Of a stretch of DNA of 64,000 nucleotides, positions 55,001-62,390 are shown piece after piece. The stretch's first letter is position 1, and each line of letters opens with the position of its first letter. The notes beneath the pieces were generated by a model, which saw only the letters and a program-made list of their open reading frames with translations, was not told the DNA's origin and did not search any database. This DNA comes from Phycisphaeraceae bacterium (GTDB lineage: Bacteria; Planctomycetota; Phycisphaerae; Phycisphaerales; Phycisphaeraceae). Location of the stretch: contig JANQSF010000012.1 in assembly GCA_028284155.1 (NCBI GenBank), positions 1 through 64,000 on the forward strand, in the 5' to 3' direction. Both the position numbers and the translations under genes were made by a program.

Positions 55001-55977
55001 GCGCGCCGGCCAACGGCCGTGCCCGTTTCGGCCAACTGCCTGCCGGCGTCGAGCGTCAGCAGTGTGCGCGTGCCCAGAGTCTTGCCGTCGGCCAACCGAT
55101 CAGCCCCCGGCGCGATCGCGTCGCCCGAACGCGCAAGCGACTTCGGCTGATTCAGGATCGACAGCAGCCCGGTCGCAAACGGCTCGGTGATGTAGTGCGA
55201 GTTGTCGACGATGTCGATGTCGTTGGCGGACGACGTGCCCGCGCTGCTTGTCGTGAAGCCGAACTCGTCCCACAGGCCGGGCGCTTCGTTCACGACGCCA
55301 ATCGGCGCGTTGAACAGCTTGCTGCCGACCGATGTCGCCGTGGACGAGTCGGCGACCCAAACCACGTCGTGCGCGGCCACCGCTTCGTCGAACTCGCTCT
55401 GTGTCGAGCCGTCGTCGATCAGCGTGACCTTGAATCCCCAGGCCGTCGCCTGCTTGCGTCGTGCGCGGTACTGCTCGTCGAGGTTTTTTGGGTCCGGCAC
55501 GACCAACAGCAGCCGGATGAGCCCGTCGGTCGAGCCAACCACCACGGCCTGCACCATGTGCGCGACACCCTTGTAATTGCCGACCACCGTGATGGTCACC
55601 GGGTCGTTCGCGTCGTCGGTCAGATCGCCGTCGCCATCGATCACCCCATCGCCGTCCAGGTCATCGCCGTCTTCGCCGACGATCGTGTACGTCCCGCCGT
55701 TGTGCGTCGCGTTGTCCACCCACGTGCCGTTGACGAAAACCGACCGCCAGTCGGCGTTCGACCGGACCTCGGCGATGACCATTTCCAACCCGGCCTCAGC
55801 AATCGCGCGGGCACGCAACTGATGTCGCGCGTTGAGCATGATGCCCGAGCTGGTCGACTGCGCGGCGATGAATGTCAACGCCAGCACAGCCGCGATGATG
55901 ACGGCGATGACGACCAACGCCAACGCCGCGCCGCGCGGATGACGGCCTGTATCAGGTTGCTTCGTGTAAGGCATCAT
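52084..55977 (-). CDS. Giant PilX-like protein with amidotransferase-like fold and three LamG jellyrolls (copy 2)
   Basis: A 1297-residue protein with a pilin-like N-terminus, G-A-A-L-A-L-V-V-I-A-V-I-I-A-A-V-L-A-L-T-F-I-A-A-Q-S followed by R-A-I-A-E-A-G-L-E-M, the arrangement of PilX/GspK proteins. Then come a Rossmann-like region (about 140-350) with L-L-L-V-V-P-D and D-N-S-H-Y-I, resembling class I amidotransferase/ThuA domains without an obvious catalytic Cys; LamG 1 (about 365-570); a beta-solenoid of short repeats such as V-R-D-T-A-R-L and V-R-D-N-A-R-F (about 640-850); and LamG 2 and 3 to the end. LamG folds often bind carbohydrates. The start follows AAGGA. It is 35 bases after its paralogue. 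Confidence 0.88.
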   Translation of the reverse strand: MMPYTKQPDTGRHPRGAALALVVIAVIIAAVLALTFIAAQSTSSGIMLNARHQLRARAIAEAGLEMVIAEVRSNADWRSVFVNGTWVDNATHNGGTYTIVGEDGDDLDGDGVIDGDGDLTDDANDPVTITVVGNYKGVAHMVQAVVVGSTDGLIRLLLVVPDPKNLDEQYRARRKQATAWGFKVTLIDDGSTQSEFDEAVAAHDVVWVADSSTATSVGSKLFNAPIGVVNEAPGLWDEFGFTTSSAGTSSANDIDIVDNSHYITEPFATGLLSILNQPKSLARSGDAIAPGADRLADGKTLGTRTLLTLDAGRQLAETGTAVGRRAVIPYGRVDELNDNGKTIVKRALEWAAAPPVGPPPLAHWPLDETTGIVAHDIRRSHDGDVNGAGNWQLGQVAGALSFDGSNDFIRIPHHDDFNVTSALSVTAWINGRVWGSSVEDVDPILRKGEGNPNVWQFSIRQGRPTLFLEDYDDYGIRANTVLDTNRWYHVAATWDGSTVRIYIDGVLDHSESRSAPIGTDSRPPYIGGRAGTTDLFNGLMDDVRFYNRALNAAEIKVLFEEGGKGDFTPRLLLEYAFEEVKPSPALVGHWQLEETGGGGGGLVARSRVRILDHARVDSYSSSAGAYSKGNSGIDALVGINSTSDNRFHVDTSASLFGHAFCGAGGDPDDVIEAHPGAISGNRLAQTSNADISDRSSPTGLPSSSGNQTISGPAVWSTNRTYDNLTLASSAVVTVNGSVTVHVRSQFEASGLAQVVIPAGSRLTMYVGGAVTLSGSANVHGTSADPGRLILTMYHNSYSATVRDTARLGARLHSDNDLTVRDNARFFGSAKVRDQIVIEDTARVHVDVDQPGVGITDALAVDVSNADAELTNSGYYRNGASGLQSGARAFTGNAVRLDGTNDFIEIPHHDAYLLRSGAVALWFKTDNASRTQGLLCKDASGFGSGGHLNMTLIGGRLRARLSGTSSTAELMSSSLQSDRWYHAIVAFGPDGVRLYVDGALVDTDSYVGGLGTTSGGKGNYSPLVVGVDTSGASATSPSGWSNPFIGDVDDVRIYNYALDDTQAGELFNNQPFSESTLPGSVVADTGPIGGTLDLLIPNTSLIAWQGSGGLTVQQALSLVSDGPATKVHDGLRVNDEMSIELIFAPADNNQNAPVVSYAAGSTNRNFTFSQTHQTFTSRLRTGSTSSAGSPELATPNVLEKDLRQHVVVTFDQTTLRVYHAGNLVASEPLSGDFSTWDMTHLLAVANDVTGSKPWLGTLHRLAVYDRAFNDIQIRNVFNGLPPGDGLAPNFRVRWMERP

Positions 55978-56012
55978 TCGGGTCCTTCCCACTCGTTCAA
56001 ACTCGTCGAGTC

Positions 56013-59000
56013 TCAAGGCCGCTCCGTCCACACGGCGGTGAACGCCCCGCCGATGCCGCCGGGCAGGCCCGGTGCCTCGCCGTCCACCAGCCGCCCGACC
56101 TGCGCGTTGCCCAACGCCTGGTCCCAGACGACGACCTTGTACAGCTTGCCAAGCCACGGCTTGGCGGTCGTCGGGTCGTTAGCCACGGCGATCAGGCCGG
56201 TGTCGTCCCACGACGTCAAACCACCGGTATGCTCCTCGCTGTGCGCCAGCGTCCCGTCAATATAGATGCGCACCTCCGCGCCGTCGTAGGCGACAACGAC
56301 GTGCTGTCGGCTGTTCTCATCCAACACGTTCGTCGCCACGATGTCGGGCGACGCGTTCGAACCGGTGTCGGTTGTGCGAATCCGAACGACCAGGTTCTGG
56401 CCGTCCTGCCCGAGAAAGAAGTTGACGTCGGTGGCCGACTGCCCAAACGCGACGATCCGCGCCGGGCCGGACTGCGAGTTGCTGTCGGTCTGTATCTCGA
56501 CCTCGACAGACACCGCGTTCTCAACCGTCACGCCTGTGACGACCTTGTCCCCCGGCGCGGCGGGCTCGAGCCGCGCGTCGCTGAGCACTTCCAGCCCGCC
56601 GCCGACCAGCCAATCCACATCCGACGTGTCTTCAATGAATAGATCAAGCGATGCGCCGTACCCACTGGTGTCCGGCACGACCGAGGGGGGCAGCGTTGAC
56701 TCGCTGAGACTGTTGCCCGCGTACAGCTCGCCGACCTGTGTGGCGTCGAGCGCATAGTTGTAGATGCGCACGTCGTCCATTCGGCCGGCGAACGGGTTGC
56801 TCCATCCGCTGATCGTGCCGTTGCCCGACGTCGAAGTATCGACACCGAGCGCAATCGGCTCGGTGTTGCCGCTGCCGCCGGAGGTCGCGCCCAGGCCGCC
56901 GGTGTAACTGCTCGACGACGCCTCCGTGCCGTTCAGGAACAGGTGCATACCGTCCGGCCCGAACGTGAGCACGACGTGGTACCACGTGTTGGCCAATACC
57001 GGCCCGGCCACCAGGTCGTGCTGGGCTGAACTGCTCTCCAGCCGGGCACGCACCGTCGCGCCGGTCATGCTGATCGTGACCTGTCCACCGTTGTCGTAGC
57101 CCGACGAGTCCTTCGAGAACAGCCCCTTGTTGCCGAGCACGCTGTCCGCCCGGAACCAGAACGCGATCGCCCCGCTCCGCAGCAGGTAGCTGTCGTCGTG
57201 CGGGATCTCGACGTAGTCGTTCGAGCCGTCGAACTGCACCGACGTGCCCGTGTGCGCCGCCGCGCCGGCCTGGCCGCCCGACGGGCTGTTGCGATACAGA
57301 CCGGCGTTGACCAGCGTTTCGTCGTTGGCCGGCGGGTCTTCGATTCCGACCGAGGGCAACGACAGGTCGAGGTGAACCTTGGCGGTGTTCTTGATGGTGA
57401 TGTCGTCACCGACCAGCAGGCTGCCGTAAAACTCCGCCTCGTTGTCGATCAAGACGTCGTGATCGACACGCAGCACGGCGGAGACTTGGGCCTTGTTCTT
57501 GATCGTGGTCGTGTCGCCCGTGTTGTAACCGACAATCAGCACGCGCGACGGCGCAGTGGTGTCAGCGTTCACGACGGCGTCGTTGTCGATCAGGATGTTG
57601 CCGGCCGAGTACAGTTCGAGCGACGACCCGGCCGGGACAATGATCTGCGTCTGGCCCTTGATCACCAGTTCGGTCGTACATTGCACGCGAACGTTGCCAT
57701 TGATGGTGATCTGAGCGCCGTTGTCCAACACCAGCGTGCCGAACTTGCGGTCGCTGGTCCATGTTTGGGTCGTCGTATAAGTCTGATCGCCTTCCGACGA
57801 CGGCATGCCTGATGGCGCGCTCTGATTCGGGATGTTCACGTTCGAGTCGAGCACCAATTCGTCACCGGTAATCGATCCCGGGTAAGTGTCGACCACGTCG
57901 TCCGGATCGCCCCCCGCACCGACATACACGTCGCCGAACAACGTCGATGGGTTCGCGATATCGACCTTGCCGTTCGATGTGCTGTTGGTTGAGATAATCG
58001 CGTTGGCTGACCTGGTCGTCGGGCTGTACGCCCCTGACGAGGACAGGTAGCTATCGACCTCGGCCGAGTCGTCCAGGATGATCTGGTCGCTGGCTGCCAG
58101 GCCGCCGCCGCCGCTGCCTGATTCGTCGAGCGTCCAATGACTGACCAGCGTGGCGCTCGGCTTGATTTCCTCGAAGTCGTACTTCAGCAGCGCCGCCGGC
58201 AGGCGGTTGGTGGCCGTGCCTTCCTCGTACATCGCGCGGATTTCAAGCGGGTTCAGCGCGCGGTTGTAAAACCGCACGTCGTCCATCGTCCCCTCAAACG
58301 GGTCAGTGCCCGCGCGGCCGCCGAGATACACCGATCGGTTGTCCGTACCGATCGTCCCGCTGCGCGAATCGCCGTTGCCGTTGTCGGACTCACCGTTGAT
58401 AAACAGCCGAATCGTCGAACCGTCCCAGGTCGCGGCGACGTGGTACCACGTGTCGGCTTCCAAGACGGTGTCTCCCTTCGTCCCGGCGTCGTCACCCTCA
58501 TCGAGATAGAGCGTGATTCGTCCGTCGTCGAGCGCGAACTGCCAGACGTTCGGGTTGCCCTCCCCCTTACGCAGGATGATGTTGGTCGCGTCGCCCGAGC
58601 CGAAGCTCTGCGGCCTGATCCAGGCTGTGATCGTCAGCGCGTCGGTGACGTCGAAGTCGTCGTGGTCGTCGATCTTGATGAAGTCGTTGCCCCCGTCGAA
58701 CTCCATCCCCCCGCCGACCTGACCCACGACCCACGGCGCGCCGCCGTTGACCGTGCCGTCGTGCCCGCCGTTCGAGTCGGTCGCGATCAGGCCGCTGCCG
58801 TCGTCCAGCCGCCAATGCGCCAGCGCGGGCGGCCCTGCCGGTGGCAGGGCACACCAGTCCAGCGCCCGCCGCATGACCAGTTTGCCGTCGGTGTTCAGAT
58901 TCTCGAACGCGAACAACGCCTGACCCCAGGGCAACGCGACACGCCGGCCGACGGCTTCGTCGCCGTCGTGCGTCTGGCCGCCCATGTCGATGGCGACCAA

Positions 59001-59939
59001 CTGGGCCGCGCCGCCGCTGGACTCCGCCAACACGCTGCCGCCCGGCGAGACCGTCCCCGTCGCGGAGACCAGGTCGCCGGCGCCGCCGTGGATTGTCAAA
59101 CTCCCCATCGAAAACGGGCTGGTGATGTAGTGCGTGTTGTCGGTGATCTCGATCGTGTTTGAAGCCACCGATCCGGACGTCGAGGACAGGTCCTGCTCAT
59201 CGAACAGGCCCGCTTCCTCGACCACGACGCCAAGCGCCGTGCTAGCCAGCTTGCTGCCAACGCTCGACGCGCTGGTGTCGCAGGTGACGTACACCACGTC
59301 GGCCGTGAGTAGCGCCGCGTCGAATTCGGATTGCGAGGCCGAGTCGGAAATCGGGATGACGTCGTAGTTCCAACTCTCTATCAGCGACCTGCGCGCCGCT
59401 TCGCCGGCGGTCAGGCTGTCGGCGTCGTCGACCACCAGGAGCACGACGAGTTGCTCTCCTTCTTCACCGCCCGGCGTCACGACGGCCTGGACCTTGTGGA
59501 CCACGGTGTCGTACCGCGCGACGACGGTCAGCGTGACGTAGTCCGTCTGATCGTCGGCCAAGTCGCCGTCGCCCTCTTCGTCGGCGACATTGATCACGCC
59601 GTCGCCATCGAGGTCGCGGCCGTCCTCGCCCCACAGGCTGAACGTGCCGCCGCCGTGCGACGCGTCGGTCACCCATTGGCCGTGCGTGAAGGCGGTGCGC
59701 CAGTCGGCGTTCGTCTTGATCTCACTGATGGCCATCTGCAAGGCCGCCTCGGCGATGGTCCGGGCGCGGGTCGTGCGCTCGGCGTTGTGCATGATGCCGG
59801 TCGTCGTGCCTTGCGCGGCGATGAACGCCACCGCGAGCGTGCCAGCCACGGCCAGCGACACAATGACCAGCATCAACGCGATGCCGCGCCGCCGCGCCAG
59901 GCGCGCCGGCGGGCGTGAAAGGGAAGTGCGCTGCGTCAT
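56013..59939 (-). CDS. Giant PilX-like protein with amidotransferase-like fold and three LamG jellyrolls (copy 1)
   Basis: A 1308-residue paralogue of the downstream protein with the same domain order. The pilin-like N-terminus is R-G-I-A-L-M-L-V-I-V-S-L-A-V-A-G-T-L-A-V-A-F-I-A-A-Q with A-E-A-A-L-Q-M; the amidotransferase-like region runs about 150-360 (L-V-V-L-L-V-V-D-D and D-N-T-H-Y-I); LamG 1 spans about 365-570; a beta-solenoid with I-K-N-K-A-Q-V and I-D-N-E-A-E-F units spans about 650-840; LamG 2 and 3 end near 1300. Identity to copy 2 is visible throughout, so the pair is a tandem duplication. The ATG beginning MTQRTSLSR was taken; a TTG seven codons earlier is open. Confidence 0.88.
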   Translation of the reverse strand: MTQRTSLSRPPARLARRRGIALMLVIVSLAVAGTLAVAFIAAQGTTTGIMHNAERTTRARTIAEAALQMAISEIKTNADWRTAFTHGQWVTDASHGGGTFSLWGEDGRDLDGDGVINVADEEGDGDLADDQTDYVTLTVVARYDTVVHKVQAVVTPGGEEGEQLVVLLVVDDADSLTAGEAARRSLIESWNYDVIPISDSASQSEFDAALLTADVVYVTCDTSASSVGSKLASTALGVVVEEAGLFDEQDLSSTSGSVASNTIEITDNTHYITSPFSMGSLTIHGGAGDLVSATGTVSPGGSVLAESSGGAAQLVAIDMGGQTHDGDEAVGRRVALPWGQALFAFENLNTDGKLVMRRALDWCALPPAGPPALAHWRLDDGSGLIATDSNGGHDGTVNGGAPWVVGQVGGGMEFDGGNDFIKIDDHDDFDVTDALTITAWIRPQSFGSGDATNIILRKGEGNPNVWQFALDDGRITLYLDEGDDAGTKGDTVLEADTWYHVAATWDGSTIRLFINGESDNGNGDSRSGTIGTDNRSVYLGGRAGTDPFEGTMDDVRFYNRALNPLEIRAMYEEGTATNRLPAALLKYDFEEIKPSATLVSHWTLDESGSGGGGLAASDQIILDDSAEVDSYLSSSGAYSPTTRSANAIISTNSTSNGKVDIANPSTLFGDVYVGAGGDPDDVVDTYPGSITGDELVLDSNVNIPNQSAPSGMPSSEGDQTYTTTQTWTSDRKFGTLVLDNGAQITINGNVRVQCTTELVIKGQTQIIVPAGSSLELYSAGNILIDNDAVVNADTTAPSRVLIVGYNTGDTTTIKNKAQVSAVLRVDHDVLIDNEAEFYGSLLVGDDITIKNTAKVHLDLSLPSVGIEDPPANDETLVNAGLYRNSPSGGQAGAAAHTGTSVQFDGSNDYVEIPHDDSYLLRSGAIAFWFRADSVLGNKGLFSKDSSGYDNGGQVTISMTGATVRARLESSSAQHDLVAGPVLANTWYHVVLTFGPDGMHLFLNGTEASSSSYTGGLGATSGGSGNTEPIALGVDTSTSGNGTISGWSNPFAGRMDDVRIYNYALDATQVGELYAGNSLSESTLPPSVVPDTSGYGASLDLFIEDTSDVDWLVGGGLEVLSDARLEPAAPGDKVVTGVTVENAVSVEVEIQTDSNSQSGPARIVAFGQSATDVNFFLGQDGQNLVVRIRTTDTGSNASPDIVATNVLDENSRQHVVVAYDGAEVRIYIDGTLAHSEEHTGGLTSWDDTGLIAVANDPTTAKPWLGKLYKVVVWDQALGNAQVGRLVDGEAPGLPGGIGGAFTAVWTERP

Positions 59940-60036
59940 ATGACAATCGGTTGCAACCAACCGCTCGCATCGGCCGACCCCCCACGTTGTCCAACGCCGG
60001 TCACAACCTGCGTCGCCGGCGAATCATTCGATCCTG

Positions 60037-60136
60037 CTTTCGCGGGTTTTACCCCGCGCTTGTTCGTGCAAAGCGCATCGTGGCGTGCCGCTGTTCTCGT
60101 TCGAGACACGCGCGGGGTAAACCCCGCGGTTAAACT
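60037..60136. repeat. Inverted repeat with CGCGGGGTAAACCCCGCG arms
   Basis: The left arm (60041-60061) and right arm (60108-60129) each form their own short palindrome around GGGTAAACCCC or its variant GGGTTTTACCCC, and the two arms are inverted relative to each other. It sits in the gap between the GspJ-like and giant LamG genes, within the presumed operon. Confidence 0.75.
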
Positions 60137-60151
60137 CAACGAATGACTTCG

Positions 60152-60775
60152 TCACTCGTTGCGCAAAGCGGCCACGCCCACGGCTGTATCCGTCATGTCT
60201 CCAGCGCGCAGGGCCAACCGCCACGTCACCAGGCGGGCCAACCGCGCGTCGGCGTCGTCCAGCGTCAGGTCCCAGCCGGTGACATCCGTCGCCCAAAGCG
60301 CTTCGGGAAAGTTCGCCGAGCCCTTGATCGAGTCGGTCTCCGTCCCGAAGTCAGTCGTGTCCAGGTCGTAAGCGGTGTTGTCCGTTTCATCGAGGTCGGC
60401 CGGCGCGATGTACGACCGCAGCGCGTTGGTCGCGCCGTGGCGTTCGAGACGTCGCAACTCAGCAAGATTCGGCTGACCGTCCTCGTTCGTGTCGGCCAAC
60501 CAGAGCACGATGTAGCCGTCGCCCTGCTCCAGGACCATTCTGGCTGAGCGGATCGCCGCGCTGAGCCGGGTGGAGATCGCCTTGTGCTTCACGATCAACT
60601 CGCGCATGTCGGTCCGGCTTTCCGTGCCGTACGACGTCGCCACGAGCATCGCCGCGATCGCCGCCGCGACCAACGCCGTGCCGGCGACGGCCAGCAACAG
60701 CTCGATCAACGTCATGCCGCGCGCACGCCGCGCACGACCTGTCTTGGTTGACCATGCTGTTTGATTGCGGTTCAT
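60152..60775 (-). CDS. Pseudopilin, GspJ/PulJ-like
   Basis: A 207-residue protein with a prepilin N-terminus: R-A-R-G-M-T-L-I-E-L-L-L-A-V-A-G-T-A-L-V-A-A-A-I-A-A-M, cleavable before Met with Glu at mature position 5. The following T-D-M-R-E-L-I-V-K-H-K-A-I-S-T-R-L-S-A-A-I-R-S-A pattern and length match GspJ/PulJ minor pseudopilins. The start was chosen at the ATG after GGAGG. It lies between the GspI-like gene and the first giant LamG gene on the same strand. Confidence 0.82.
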   Translation of the reverse strand: MNRNQTAWSTKTGRARRARGMTLIELLLAVAGTALVAAAIAAMLVATSYGTESRTDMRELIVKHKAISTRLSAAIRSARMVLEQGDGYIVLWLADTNEDGQPNLAELRRLERHGATNALRSYIAPADLDETDNTAYDLDTTDFGTETDSIKGSANFPEALWATDVTGWDLTLDDADARLARLVTWRLALRAGDMTDTAVGVAALRNE

Positions 60776-60826
60776 GCTGTCGCCTCCGCCGCGTGCCATC
60801 CCGACCACACGCGACTCAATCCGGCC

Positions 60827-61363
60827 TCACGATCCGTCGGAGTCCGACAGTTCCGCGACGAAGCGCGTGAACTGCCAGGTCTGCCCGCGCGGGCCGGTGA
60901 TCGTCACGGCGATGACCATGCCGTCCATGTCCTGACTGAAGCCGGCCACCGACTGCGTGTCGGATGTGATGCTGACCGTTCGGCCGTAGACCTGGTAGGA
61001 CTCCGGGTAGGCGACGCCCTGCGCGTCGGTGATTGCGCCGGCCGCCTCGGTGTAGCCGTGGTAGTCATCGCAGTTGTCGAATGCGGCGCGCGACAACTCG
61101 CCCGTGTCCGGCCCGATGATCGTTTCGCCCTCGGGGTCGGCGTACGGCTTGCTGAGCGCCTCTTCGATCAACGCCTCGGCCAGCGCGTGGGCTCGCAACT
61201 CGTCGAGCGCGAGGTACGTCGTCTTCTGACCTGCTGAGATCGCCTGCGCAATCGCCGCGACCGCCAGCGCCAAGATCGCTGCCGCGGCCAACACTTCCGG
61301 CAGCGTGAACGCGCGACCGCCGCGCTGCGTTTTCGGCTCTTGATTCAATGGCTGCCGTCTCAT
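60827..61363 (-). CDS. Pseudopilin, GspI/PilV-like
   Basis: A 178-residue protein with R-A-F-T-L-P-E-V-L-A-A-A-A-I-L-A-L-A-V-A-A-I-A-Q-A, a prepilin helix with Glu at mature position 5, and a following K-T-T-Y-L-A-L-D-E-L-R-A-H-A-L-A-E-A-L-I-E-E-A motif that matches GspI/PilV pseudopilins (A-x-x-L-A-x-x-x-x-E/L-I-E-E). It is the first gene of the leftward operon. A GAGG site precedes the ATG. Confidence 0.82.
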   Translation of the reverse strand: MRRQPLNQEPKTQRGGRAFTLPEVLAAAAILALAVAAIAQAISAGQKTTYLALDELRAHALAEALIEEALSKPYADPEGETIIGPDTGELSRAAFDNCDDYHGYTEAAGAITDAQGVAYPESYQVYGRTVSITSDTQSVAGFSQDMDGMVIAVTITGPRGQTWQFTRFVAELSDSDGS

Positions 61364-61699
61364 CGATCGCCTCGTGACACATCAGCCGACGCGAAGATCA
61401 CTTCGCCTCAGCCGTGGTCGCCGACGGTTCATCTATACGATTCATTCGACCGATCCACCCCGGCCGTCCGTCGTTCGTGACAACGGCAAACTCAGGTCGC
61501 GGTCGCCCAACCGGCACAGCCGCACCAACCCGAACAACCTCCCCCAGCAAGCCTCGACGCGGCATGATCCATCACGAAATGTGGCGCCGCGACCGTCGCC
61601 GGACGCCTGCGTGGTCGATACCTCAAGGACGGCCGAACCCGATCTGACTTGTGGTGACGCCCCTTGTGCGCGGTTCGTCCGGCCGCGAGAGATCGACGC
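61364..61699. other. Divergent intergenic region of the pseudopilin cluster
   Basis: No gene is supported. Both directions of the cluster start from here, so it should hold the promoters of the GspI-like operon and of the GspH-like gene. I saw no convincing paired promoter boxes or operator palindromes. Confidence 0.5.
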
Positions 61700-62215
61700 A
61701 TGACGCAACGACACGCACACGCACGCCGAGCCGGCTTCACGCTGACCGAGATCCTGATCGTGGTCGTCATCGTGCTGATCGCCGGCGCGCTGGTCTTGCC
61801 CATGTTCGACCAGACCGACGCGACGAAGCTGACCTCGGCGGCGCGTCTGCTCGCGGCAGACCTCGAATACGCGAAGATCGAGTCTATCTCGCACGGCGAC
61901 GACCCGCGGCTCGTCGTGTTCGACACGAGCACGCACACCTACCACATCGCCGCAACCAGCGACCCGACGACGCCCATCACCGGCGACGCCGGTATGCCAT
62001 ACCGCGTGACGTTCGGCTCCGGGCGGGGCGCTTCGCTTGGCGGCGTGACGATCCAGAGCGTGACCGTCGGCGGCGACGACCAACTCGGCTTCGGGCTGTA
62101 CGGTCAACTCGATCAGACCACGCCGGCGTCAATCACGCTCGCTTCGGCGGGTTCGACCATCTCGATCACGCTCGACCCGGTTTCGGGCGAGGCGAAGATC
62201 GGCCAAATCAACTGA
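61700..62215 (+). CDS. Pseudopilin, GspH/FimT-like
   Basis: A 171-residue protein with R-A-G-F-T-L-T-E-I-L-I-V-V-V-I-V-L-I-A-G-A-L-V-L-P, a prepilin helix, followed by A-A-R-L-L-A-A-D-L-E-Y-A-K-I-E-S-I-S-H-G, the pattern of GspH/FimT pseudopilins (the R-x-A-x-x-x-A). The C-terminal half is beta-rich, as in GspH. It is divergently transcribed from the GspI/GspJ-like and giant PilX-like genes and would complete the set of minor pseudopilin types. Confidence 0.85.
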   Translation: MTQRHAHARRAGFTLTEILIVVVIVLIAGALVLPMFDQTDATKLTSAARLLAADLEYAKIESISHGDDPRLVVFDTSTHTYHIAATSDPTTPITGDAGMPYRVTFGSGRGASLGGVTIQSVTVGGDDQLGFGLYGQLDQTTPASITLASAGSTISITLDPVSGEAKIGQIN

Positions 62216-62390
62216 ATCGCCGTTCATCGGTCGACAAGCCCACTTCAACGCGGCCGTCGCGACCGGTATAATCCAACTACACAGCCTGAACCCGCGACGC
62301 GATCGATGCGTCAGACGGGATAGCCGCTGTTGCGTCGTCGCTCTTCCGCGATTCGGATCACTCTTTCGCCGGCCCCTCCGAGGATCTCTC

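Noticed and set aside
60037..60136. Possible attachment site or small RNA gene
   Set aside because: No integrase, tRNA or promoter-terminator pair is nearby; the palindromic arms are better explained as an interspersed repeat.
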